Position numbers and translations under genes: made by a program
In this document: positions 1 to 25,248 of the stretch, piece by piece
Layout of the letters: every line of letters begins with the position of its first letter
Position numbering within the stretch: the first letter of the stretch is position 1
Notes under the pieces: generated by a model
Databases searched by the model: none
What the model was told of the DNA's origin: nothing
What the model saw: only the letters and a program-made list of their open reading frames with translations
Source of the DNA: Parapristionchus giblindavisi
Lineage: Eukaryota > Nematoda > Chromadorea > Rhabditida > Diplogasteridae
Length of the DNA: 64,000 bases
Direction: 5' to 3'
Assembly: GCA_943737045.1 (NCBI GenBank)
Contig: CALSFV010000367.1
Location: 62,001-126,000 of the forward strand

Positions 1-3000
1 CCACACGCCTCACGGTGGAATCCCCGACACTTTTTCGGCAGACACAAATTGAAGCTGAAATGGTTGGTCTTTGATCTTTGGTCTTTGGTCTTTGATCGTT
101 GATCTTTGATCTTTGATCGACTTGTACTTTGTAAAGAGAATAAACTGCAGGTTCATCAGTAAGTACACTACGGACATGCCCAAGGCAGTGGTTAGGTAGG
201 TCCCACTTAGAGAGGTTCATCAAGGTCCCTCACACTTTGCAGAAGTACACATTTTGAACTCCAAAAACCAAAATAATTCAGTAATTTTAGAAGTACGGTC
301 AAGAAGGGCTTCGAGATCTGGGCGAAACAAATCCACATCAAGATGCTTACCGAGGTACGGTACTTTTGGGCAACTATATTTTTCCTGATTATGGTAGTAG
401 GGATTACTGCACTTTTCGGTTACGGTAATTACAGATTACGGTGTCTTGTGACCGCTTGTTGGGCTTAGGAACCGTCGAACATCACTGTGTTTTCTCAGTG
501 ACTAACCTAAAAACATGGGTACATAACACGAGGTTGATAGCAACCTACAAGTAAGCAATGTTTAGGTGACATTAAGGGAGGCCTATGTTTGTTTGTTGGC
601 TACTTCTTGCCACCCACTTGAGCATATGATATGATATAGAGGGAGGCGGGCGGATGTGGACATCATCACGGGTGCTGTGCCTGGTCGTACCAGTTCGGCA
701 CTATTTCGGCGACAAAAATACTTTCCTACCGTAGTAATACTATGATAAATATCTGAAATGCAAATGAATGCGTAACCGGTAATATCGCAATTCCTGCAGT
801 AATAGCAAGAGAATGGACGGTTATACGATAGAACATCGCATGTTGTTGATGGATATCGTATTTATCCGTGTGCAAAGTTTAAATGAATCGTTGCCTCCCT
901 CAATGGCCCCTTCATTGCGCACACAGTTTCTCTGTTCTCTAACAACGAGAAAGCATTGCGCGTCGAAGAGACCACTGAGAGAGTGTGCGTTCTCTGTAAA
1001 GAAGGTGACTATTGTGTATATTGTACGGAAATTGGTATGTCGGACAATGTGAAATTGAGAGGGAACCAAGCATACAAATCGGACAGGCACTCACTCACTA
1101 CATGCTTTAAAAGTTGTACTTTCAATGCGCATAGAATGCTTCAAACATGGTGTACAATAAATAAATAAAATAATTTTTTTAATTCTTTCACATATTTTCC
1201 TTACACTTTGTACTTGTTTTACCCTTGTGGTGTAAGATAAATAAATAAAATAAATAAAACATATCATGGATCAATATCAATTATGTCTTTCGGTTCGTGA
1301 GATGAATCTCTATCATTCTATCCGAACAGAAGTATTACGAAAAAAGTCTTGATAAATAAATGAATTTTTTAAATTTAATTTTTTTAATTTTTTGAAAAAT
1401 TTTATTCCTTTAAAAGAACGCTTGGGAATGGGGAATAGGGAATAAATAAATAAATCAATGAATATATTAAATAAATATGATGCGTATTACAGGGCCAACA
1501 AGTGTTCCTCGACTTTGACGAGGCGGATTCGGAAGATGACGCTGACATTAATATACGATGGGAATCAGGAAATCACGGAGATGCACACCCGGTAAGAGAT
1601 TTTTGGGGTAGCTTAAAATAGGGTCCTTAAAGGCACACCCCGAGCTTATTTGAAACTCTCCGCCCTTTCAATGCTCTCTCACTTTCTCTGTCGATGAAAG
1701 AGCGTGGCCAATGCGGAGAATAAAATTCACTTGGGGTGCTACTTTAAATGGTATTATTAAATAAAGCATAAAATTGTAGTCTTTTGATAATATAGAAAAC
1801 ATGAAAACATGTACTGCTGAAGTTCAAACAATGGTGTGTCCTAACATAGAACTCATTAGAATTCCATTACTGTAATTTATTTTGCGTCAAACTGTGTGAC
1901 TTTAAAGGAGTACCACCGACGGTCTCTTCAAAAGTCAATGCTCTCTCGTCGACAGGGAAAGACGAGAGATGAGATAGTGTGTGACGTGAGGAGAGCGTCG
2001 ACTGAAATTCCTTTGGCATAAAGACCAGATGAACACAACAATCCCTTTTACTCTTATCTCACTTACTAAGTAACGCATCTACTACTATGGCCAAACCAGT
2101 TTGGCAGATATCTTATGAATGAAGAGGTTCATAGATCAAATTGAATAGATCGATCGATCATCGGTTAAACCAATCGATAATTGAACGAAAATCAATCGAT
2201 GTTGGGATGAAAATCAATCGATAATGGAATGAAAATCTATCGATAATTGAGCGAAAATCAATCGATAATAGAATGAAAATCAATCGATATTTGCAGTTTG
2301 ACGGAGAAGGCAACGACAACGAGAACATCCTGGCGCATACGTTCTATCCCGACTACAAGCCCTTCCCACTCAACGGCGATATCCACTTTGACGAGGCGGA
2401 AAAGTGAGCTTTTAGTAATCGTTGAACTTGAAGTCTTTATGAATATTGCAATAAACAAGGATCAGTGGATCCACCTCATATCGCTATAGATCCCACGCGA
2501 TAGTAATAAAAATTAGAGAGGGACCACTGTATCCTATGAGAGATCCCCCTTTCCACCCTGAGATATCAAACCCTGACCCCCCATTATATCACATTTAAAT
2601 TTCATGAATTTTCACTAGTCACTTTTATGTGTTTCGTTTCGTGCATACGCACGTTGATAAAATATATAAATATATAATCCAACTTACCAGTGCGATGTTT
2701 CAAACTCTCAAATACATATTTCTGTGTCAATTTTTCGAGCTTGTCAACATGAGATCAACTATTTTAACCATTTCGAATCGAAATTTATGGATACATGATG
2801 CCTTTAACTATCGATTGGTTACTTTGAGATGGACGAACACCGTGGGTGACAAGGACACGTTCTTCCCCTACGTCCTGGTCCACGAGATCGGCCACGCGCT
2901 CGGACTGCAGCACTCCCACTCAGCCCTGGCCGTCATGAATCCCCATTATAAGGTGAGGTCATTCAGAGAGGTTCCCTGTCTAGGGCCTAAATAAAAAGAG

Positions 3001-5059
3001 TATTTTAGTTATAACAATAATAATAATAATAACTCAAAAAACAAAATATTTGTGTTGTTAGTGCATGAAAGGAATAGAAGAGGTTCACTGTCTAGAAACT
3101 ACTAATTACTACTTTTGATTAACGTACATTTGCATGTTTATTAAGATTTATTTATAAATAAAATTCAATTTTTCGATTTATTAATCGATTTTCTAAATTT
3201 GATTATCGATTTTAGAACATAGCTGTCGATAAGATCGAGATGCATCACGATGACAAGTGCGGAGTGAACTGGAACATTGGTAAGTTAGTTGAGTTAAGTA
3301 ACTAAGTAGTTTAGTGACTTAACTAATTATACCGTACTTAACACTAAGTCATTTAAGTCGGTCCATCGAATCTGTGTCTGCTCGTATGGATGGCCTCGGA
3401 GATCCTGCCGGTGAACACCCTTTCGCCGACGGTTAGCACTCACTCCAAGCGACGTGAGTCAATCTTAAAGGGAGCGTAACCTCTCTCAATGGCCTCTTCA
3501 TTGTGCACACTATTTCTCTGGTCTCTAACAACGAGAGAGCGTAGAGCGTTGAAGAGACCGTTGACAAAGGTGTCAGCTCCTTTAAGTCTTAAATCTTAAG
3601 TCGACCTTAATTCTTAAGTCATTACTTAAGTCGTCATATTTAAAAAATGTGGCCTAGATAATAAGTCGAGTATGTTCCTAAATCGTTTTATATTTAGAGA
3701 CTCGCGAGGATAAGCTCTGGTCCGTGAGAAAGCAGCTATTTCGTGAGTCTTTCAAGTTGACCTAATGACTTGATGAGTGCCTTAGTGGCTTAAAGAGTGA
3801 CTTAGAGACTTAATAAGTTACTTAGTGGCTTAATAAGTGACTTAGTGGCTTAATAAGTGACTTAGAGGCTTAATGAGTGACTTAATGACCTAATGACCTA
3901 GCCTATGACTTATAGATTAACTTAACATTTACAGATACATCGCTTCCCACGTGCTCCGACACAACAGGAGTGAGGACGGAGATCGTGAACAATCTGCAGA
4001 AGCAATTGCACTTCTCCGAAGCCGATGCTATCCTATACGGTAAAACCAGATTTTACCCAATTTTTCCAAATTTAAATCAATACTTTCTCAAATTTCAATC
4101 ACTATTTCGTATTCAGGTGAGGTCGGTTGCCGATTCCTGAAAGGATTGGACGAATACCGTAACAAGGTAGGCTTTATTTAGCATAAATCGATAGTTATTT
4201 CAGTCAAAAATTGCAAAAATCGAAACTCGAATTTTCAAAAATCGATAATTTTCCAGATCGGAGAGCTCAAGGACAGTCTGGGTTCGGATTTCGGAAAGAT
4301 GCACGAGTTCCTTTCGAATGCTGAAGATGGAAAGCATCTGACGAAGAGGGCGCTCGCTCGATTTGTAAAGTAAGTTAGTTTATTGTATTTATCTACTTTG
4401 CTACCATCGTCGTAGTATCGTAGTTATGCGTACTCCACTGTTTATCAAATTACCTAGAAAATTTTTTTCTGTCGTATTTCAATCCACAAAGTATATTATT
4501 ATTCCTTTTATCCGAAAAAAAAAACCAATTTCGCGATGGACAGCGATTCATTCGGCGCATTTCGGCGCCCGCGAAGCAATCTGCGCCAACTTTCTCACAA
4601 TCAGTGATTCAAGGAGTTCGATGTGGAACATCGCGCATGTCAGAGCTCTCGCCCCTTCACCTCTACTTAAACGCGATATAAATCATCATCAAAAAATCCA
4701 AAACCCTTTCCGTACAGGGTTGTCCAATCTCCTTCCCTCGTTAAACTTTCTCGAATTCGTCCCTGAACCCTTCCAAAAACCGCCACCGAACCAAATCCGA
4801 AACCGCTTATACGCGACGGAAATCCGTCGGCCCTCTTTCCCTTTTATATGGTTATGAATATATATTTAGGGACCGCATTGTAGAAATTACGAAAGTGCAG
4901 AAAAATTCTACTTATGTCATTTTACTAAAGAGGAAAAAAAATAAAATGATATTTGAATTTTTTAAATAATTAAAAATCACTTTCAGTGACAAGACATCCG
5001 TGCTGGACTTTGATCACTTCAACCACGAATTCTTTGACGACTTCTTCGCCGAATATTAG
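1..5059 (+). CDS. Matrixin-type zinc metalloprotease (5' end outside window)
   Basis: Secreted or surface metzincin protease of the MMP/matrixin family. Exons read: 1-62 (partial), 291-354, 1493-1591, 2297-2403, 2829-2952, 3216-3279, 3358-3431, 3700-3742, 3935-4039, 4117-4166, 4257-4369, 4987-5059 (TAG). From 291 on all phases agree and give about 305 codons. The zinc site HEIGHALGLQH is at 2881-2913 and a Met-turn (VMNPHY) at 2932-2949. The exons at 1493 and 2297 carry the matrixin calcium/structural-zinc region (GNHGDAHPFDG, then NGDIHFDEAE). The segment before, PTLFRQTQIEAEM, matches the usual start of the catalytic domain. Signal peptide, prodomain and cysteine switch would lie left of the window. 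No hemopexin repeats follow; instead there is a tail of about 190 residues ending in a charged helix-loop-helix-like segment rich in D/E/F. The donor of the first exon (62 or nearby) does not fit the phase of exon 291 and is unresolved. The protease call is firm; the substrate is unknown. Confidence 0.9.
66..118. repeat. Short tandem repeat, TTTGATC-like unit
   Basis: About seven imperfect 7-8 bp units (CTTTGATC/CTTTGGTC) at the start of the first visible intron of the protease gene. Confidence 0.8.
990..1350. mobile_element. Diverged copy of the 0.3 kb TTAA MITE
   Basis: The blocks AATCGGAYAGGCACTC, AAAAGTTGTACTTTCAATGC, TCGGTTCGTG and TCTATCATTCTATCCGAAC occur here in the same order as in the elements at 17266-17562 and 18489-18785, interrupted by AAATA-rich insertions. 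It lies in the 1.1 kb intron between exons 291-354 and 1493-1591. The stretch 883-960 just upstream resembles the shorter TTAA MITE at 3465-3585. Confidence 0.6.
1627..1747. mobile_element. TTAA-flanked MITE, about 120 bp
   Basis: TTAA at both ends (1627-1630, 1744-1747), with inverted ends built on AAAGGYACACCCC / GGGGTGCTACTTT. Related copies are at 43949-44064 and 62475-62595. Both-end TTAA is the target-site signature of piggyBac-type transposition. Lies in a protease intron. Confidence 0.7.
1902..2015. mobile_element. TTAA MITE relic
   Basis: Starts with TTAAAGGAG and has an internal inverted repeat around GACGAGAG; the right end has lost a clean TTAA. Related to the elements at 3465 and 43246. 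Confidence 0.5.
2137..2290. repeat. ATCGAT-rich tandem repeat ending at a splice acceptor
   Basis: About five imperfect units of roughly 28-31 bp with core AATCAATCGATAAT plus GAATGAAA run directly into the TTTGCAG acceptor of the exon at 2297. Every unit contains the palindrome ATCGAT. Confidence 0.75.
2404..2490 (+). mobile_element. RTE-type retrotransposon C-terminal tail relic
   Basis: Conceptual translation just downstream of the exon 2297-2403 donor contains VFMNIAINKDQWIHL. This matches the tail FINVARNKDQWNHIMPL of the RTE relic at 15545. It is a short 3' fragment sitting in a protease intron. Confidence 0.55.
2515..2664. repeat. 150 bp dispersed repeat, twin at 32135-32288
   Basis: Begins GAGAGGGACCACTGTATCC and ends CGTTGATAAAATATAT. 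It is almost identical, in the same orientation, to 32135-32288 inside intron 10 of ZYG-11-like copy B. The main difference is the length of a C-run. Confidence 0.8.
3465..3585. mobile_element. TTAA-flanked MITE, 121 bp
   Basis: TTAAAGGGAGCG at the left and CTCCTTTAA at the right, with a near-palindromic interior. A near-copy in the opposite orientation is at 43246-43366 and a truncated one at 23163-23250. Lies in the intron between exons 3358-3431 and 3700-3742. Confidence 0.75.
3765..3905. repeat. Tandem repeat, about 20-22 bp unit
   Basis: At least six imperfect units of TGACTTAGTGGCTTAATAAG fill most of the intron between the exons at 3700-3742 and 3935-4039. Confidence 0.8.
4370..4986. 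other. Large intron with unexplained GC-richer block
   Basis: This 617 bp intron is long for this gene. Its middle (about 4530-4855) is richer in GC than its flanks and open for 143 codons on the plus strand. The translation shows no family I recognise. It may be an old transposon piece. Confidence 0.4.
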
Positions 5060-5230
5060 CCAACTCTAGACATATCGGACCATTTTAATCGTACCAATCA
5101 ATATTCTACTCCCTCTATTAACCGCACAACGGGTCTCCCACTTCCCCCGGCAATCATCCCAACAAACGTGATAGAGTATATCACAACCGGTGTACAAATT
5201 GCAATAAACCCCGCCCCCTTTTCTAATCAA
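5060..5230 (+). promoter_or_regulatory. 3' UTR and poly(A) signal of the protease gene
   Basis: AATAAA at 5203-5208, about 145 bp after the stop codon. Confidence 0.6.
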
Positions 5231-5316
5231 TCAATAATGTCCCTAAGTCCCTCCCCTTTTCTAATCAATCAATAATGTCCCTAAGTCCTGCCCCTTTTCT
5301 AATCAATCAATAATGT
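5206..5316. repeat. Tandem repeat, three copies of a 36-38 bp unit
   Basis: The unit contains CCCCTTTTCTAATCAATCAA followed by TAATGTCCCTAAGTCC. It starts at the protease polyadenylation region. From 5317 to about 5685 I see no gene or recognisable element. Confidence 0.8.
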
Positions 5317-5685
5317 GTTGAATAGTCAGTCGTTCGTTGTCTCTACATGTGTCTATATCCCCACTGCTGGACGGTTGTTTCTCTTTATCCTTCCATATTA
5401 GTCAATTCTATTAGCTCCGCCCCTTTTTAGCGATCGATATATCGATCGAACAGTTACCGTATACTTATTTCCCATTGATTAGTGTTGTGTGCGCGTGAGT
5501 GTGTGTGCAAATCTATCGTTACTAGTAATTGTACTGACGGATCAATAGTTTATGTGTTACAGTAACTATGGTTCAAGTTTGGCATAGGTTTTGGCAGTGC
5601 GCGGTTGCTGTCGAAAAATCTGCCCCATTCTTTTCGCTGACCTAGTCCTTTCTATCCCGGGCAAATAATAATAATAATTAAACAA

Positions 5686-7328
5686 TAATAATAACTAGTA
5701 GGCCCACTGTACGCATCCATTAGTTGACCATCCCTAACTCTGATCTATTACTTTTTCTTTTTCTGTGATTTGTAAGTATGTATGTGTGTCTTTGTGCACA
5801 TCAATCAATGTTTTCTCTTACCGGTAGCAGATTGTTCTTGCGATGAGAGATCGATTATCGATTGATGAGTCATCGATCGATAATCAATCGATATTCACTG
5901 TCATCCCTTTTTTCTCGGCCCCGCCCCTTTTGTTTGTGTCTAGTAGTAATTTATGTGTGTTTTTTGTGTTGTAGTTAACGGTGATCTCAAATGTTATATC
6001 ATATGGTTTACGATTGATGACGCAATGAAGTTAATTGATGAATTTTTTAAAGACAAATCGTTGAAATCTTATTGAAATCTTGGCAAAATGCCAAGAAAAA
6101 TTATAGAAAACAAAGAAATAAACCACAAAATGTTACGATTGGTTGATAATGATTACGCAATGAAGTTAATTGATGAATGCATTATCAGACATATCAGACA
6201 AGAACTTTAAAATATATTAAGTTTTATTCCTTTTTAAAGGATTTCCGTCGTCAGGTAACTCTATGTGATATGCTTTTTTTAACATTGTGCTCTAGAAAAA
6301 TCGAAGGAAATGAAAAAAAATCGAAGATATTCTGGAAACAACGATTTCACAATCGTGTCTGTGGAGGTTAGAACATTTTGAAATACATAACGTGAAGAGA
6401 GAAAAAAATGACGAAAAAACTTAAAAACTCAAAACTCTGGCAAAGTCTCCGATTTTTTTCCATTCTGTTATTGATCTCCGCAATTTTAGGTGGGCCAATA
6501 ATTTGGTCGAACTTTTTTGGGTGCCTAAAATTTGGCTACCAGACAAGCCCCACTTTTAAGTTGGGTCAATAATTTGGTGGTTGAGCCAATAATTTGGTTC
6601 GAAGTGGGGCTGTTATTTTAGTCTAAAATTTTAGCACCACTTCGAACCAAATTATTGGCTCAACCACCAAATTATTGACTCAACTTTAAAAGTGGGGCTT
6701 GTCTGGTAGCCAAATTTTAGAGTCAACTTTTACGATCCACCAAATTATTGGCCCCACTTCAAACAAATTATTGGCTCCCCTAAAATTGCGGAGATATTTA
6801 TGAAATCGGTCGCTTGTGACAATTAAATTATTCATTGTAAAAATGAACATTTATTTATGTAGACATTATCGATAAAATCGATATTGAAATTCGACTAGTT
6901 GATTCGAAAATTCACATCTTATCTACCTTATCTACTAAACCACACCAGCAGTTGTTTGGATAGTTAAAAGATGAGTTCAAGAACCCATTATGATTGTTTG
7001 TGTAGGAAGCCACACGAATTTCCGAATCAACTTGCCGAATTTCGTTATCAATTTTCTCGATTGCCTCAGCTCGATTGGGCAACGTTGCGATCATCCCCTT
7101 GTGAAAGAATCTCTCTCTCTCTCTTCTCTACCCAGGTGCCAACTTCTCTAATATTATTATTCTTTATTAAATCATATTACACATAACAAGAAATGAGAAG
7201 ACGTGGGGGGATCGATGGTTGTCGATCGCTAATAGCGGAATGGGGTTTGGGTGTTATTTTCGGGTTCCTTATTATGATCTTGGTTCGACCTTAGCATATT
7301 GTGAAAAACTGGAGATATGGGATAATTA
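5686..7328. repeat. 3' flank of ZYG-11-like copy A, duplicated at 23877-25248
   Basis: From ACTAGTAGGCCCACTGTACG onward this block is collinear and closely similar to 23877-25248, which lies downstream of copy B. The duplicated unit is therefore gene plus about 1.4 kb of 3' flank. The main difference is the hairpin at 6476-6793, present only here. No gene is seen in the block. Confidence 0.85.
6476..6793. mobile_element. 318 bp hairpin element with filled/empty-site proof
   Basis: Ends are perfect inverted repeats (CTCCGCAATTTTAG ... CTAAAATTGCGGAG), and most of the interior folds on itself through repeated CCAATAATTTGG-type segments. The paralogous block near 24679 reads straight through without it. 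The junctions fit a 2-bp AT duplication. Confidence 0.85.
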
Positions 7329-22635
<15,307 letters not shown>

Positions 22636-22641
22636 CTGAAA
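22636..22641 (-). promoter_or_regulatory. 3' splice site directly before the copy A ATG
   Basis: TTTCAG immediately precedes ATG. All five copies have this, which fits spliced-leader trans-splicing; an unseen upstream coding exon is the alternative. Confidence 0.6.
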
Positions 22642-23876
22642 TTAACAGTTTAAAAATTTAGTTAAACTCTTTCCGCGCGCAGTGCAGAAATGAAGCTCTG
22701 TCAAGAATTAGAGAGAGAATGAAAGGGAAAAATTGCAAATGGGTAGTGTTGGATAGGAAAAACGACAATAAATCAAAAAGAATGTAGTGGGCCACGGTCC
22801 TAAAGTCTATCACTCTGCTTTTGCAAGATAAAGCTCCCACACCTTACAGAGAAGGCTTGCTTCATATTAGTTTCTCACCCAGCATATCATTGCCAGAGGG
22901 AACTATCGGATGACCTGGTTCTCTCTATCCCTCGATCTTTTCTCTCTCTCCTTTCCCACTCCCTACTCCTACCGTATTCACAAAGCAATTCTCTTACGGG
23001 ATATTCTGTTCTAATAAATTGGCTGCTTAGAACACAACATCAGAAATTAAACTTCTTACTTTTCAAGAGGATTTCGCAGCTATTTTTTGTAATAAGAAAA
23101 ATAAGAAAATGAAAAGTAAGAAATTATAAATTTATGAAAATTTTCAGTGTGAGTACCAAATTTATGACTAAAATGCTCTCTCGTTGTTAGAGAACAGAGA
23201 AATAGTGTGCGCAATGAAGAGGTCATTGAGTGAGGTTACGCTCCCTTTAAGATGTATATGCTCAATACTTTATTCGTAGTTCGCGATAGTTCTAGAACCT
23301 TCTTGAACTTTCGAGAGCTTCTGGAACTTTCTGAAATGTTCCTTTTCGATCTTTACACACCTTCAGAATGCCATCAGGGTACAGTTAGTAATACACCACA
23401 CCAAGAGAGCAGAAGAAGAATGAGGGCGACTTTTCCTTCCTTTCCTATAGCATTTAGCGACAATTTTAGCACCCTTCCAAGCGGGCAGCAATTCTATCAT
23501 TATATCGGGGTTATCGTGCGATACCCACTTATCATCTTCGTAGACATTATTCATCACCCAATCAGGAGATCAAGAACATCCGAGATTTGAAGTGTAGATG
23601 TCGAGTAGGTTTCTGTGCTGTGGGGCGGAGAAAATATGGGAAATTGGTTAAGTTGCCTTGGGGCGAAGAGAAGACCGAATGAAGATGCGATGAATGGAGG
23701 GTCTTGGAGTATCAGTTTCCTGCTACAGACCTCCCTAACTCTGCTTTGGCTAACTTCTCTCGCTGCCAAGAACCAGGTCTTCATTTGGACTGGGTCGATG
23801 TCCTGGCCTTGGTTTTTTAACCAAAGAAAAGTGGTTTTTAGTTTTTTAACCAAATAAAATTTTGGTTTTTTAACCA
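22642..23876. promoter_or_regulatory. Upstream region of copy A
   Basis: Collinear with the regions upstream of copies C and E (for example 57060-57840). It includes a truncated TTAA MITE at 23163-23250 whose TTAA end matches an uninterrupted TTAAGATG near 57450. A minus-strand stretch at about 23363-23557 is open for 64 codons, and a short part (DNPDIM, LPAWKGAK) is also readable near 50960, but frames are not conserved. No other gene is seen. Confidence 0.5.
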
Positions 23877-25248
23877 AATAATAATGATAACTAGTAGGCC
23901 CACTGTACGCATCCATTAGTTGACCATCCCTAACGCTGATCTATTACTGTTTCTTTTTTCTGTGATTTGTAAGTATGTATGTGTGTCTTTGTGCACATCA
24001 ATCAATGTTTTCTCTTACCGGTAGCAGATTGTTCTTGCGATGAGAGATCGATTATCGATTGATGAGTCATCGATCGATAATCAATCGATATTCACTGTCA
24101 TCCCTTTTTTCTCGGCCCCGCCCCTTTTGTTTGTGTCTAGTAGTAATTTATGTGTGTTTTTTGTGTTGTAGTTAACGGTGATTTCAAATGTTATATCATA
24201 TGGTTTACGATTGATGACGCAATGAAGTTAATTGATGAATTTTTTAAAGACAAATCGTTGAAATCTTATTGAAATCTTGGCAAAATTCCAAGAAAAATTA
24301 TAGAAAACAAAGAAATAAACCACACAATGTTACGATTGATTGATAATTATTACGCAATGAAGTTAATTGATGAATGCGTTATCAGACATATCAGACATAT
24401 CAGAAAGAACTTTAAAATATATTTTTTTAAAGTTTTATTCCTTTTTAAAGGATTTCCGTCGTCAGGCAACTCTGTGTGATATGATTTTTTTAACATTGTG
24501 CTCTATAAAAATCGAAGGAAATGAAAAAAATCGAAGATATTCTGGAAACAACGATTTCACAATCGTGTCTGTGGAGGTTAGAACATTTTGAAATACATAA
24601 CGTGAAAGAAAAAAAATGAGAAAACCTTAAAAACTCAAAACTCTGGCAAAATCTCCGATTGTTTTCCATTCTGTTATTGATATTTATGAAATCGGTCGCT
24701 TGTGACAATTAAATTATTTATTGTAAAAATGAACATATGTACATTATCGATAAAATCGATATTGAAATTCGACTAGTTGATTCGAAAATTCGCATCTTAT
24801 CTACCTTATCTACTAAACCACACCTGCAGTTATTTGGATAGTTGATAGATGAGTTCAGGAACCCATTATGATTGTTTGTGTAGGAAGCCACACGAATTTC
24901 CGAATCAACTAACCGAATTTCGATATCGATTTTCTCGATTGGCTCAGCTCAGTTGGACAACGTTGCGAGCATCCCCTTGTGAGAGAATCTCTCTCTCTCT
25001 TTTCTACCCAGGTGCCAACTTCTTTAATGTTAGTATTCTTTATTAAGTCATATTACACGTAACAAGAAATGAGAAGACGTGGGGGGGATCGATGGTTGTC
25101 CATCTCTAATAGCGGAGTGGGGTGTGAATTTGGGTGTTATTTTAGTGTTCCTTATTATGATTTTGGTTGGATCTTGGCATAATTTTTAAAAAACTGGAGA
25201 TAGGAGATAATTATTACTTATTGGGATATTGATTAGTAAATTTGTCGA
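23877..25248. repeat. 3' flank of copy B, duplicate of 5686-7328
   Basis: Collinear with the 3' flank of copy A without the hairpin element. Marks the boundary of the tandem duplication, immediately next to the upstream region of copy A. Confidence 0.85.

Noticed and set aside
4426..4857. 143-codon plus-strand frame
   Set aside because: Lies wholly in a protease intron between two phase-matched exons, and no family motif is visible.
23363..23557. 64-codon minus-strand frame upstream of copy A
   Set aside because: A short part is readable in the related palindrome regions, but frames break and no start or splice context is shared.
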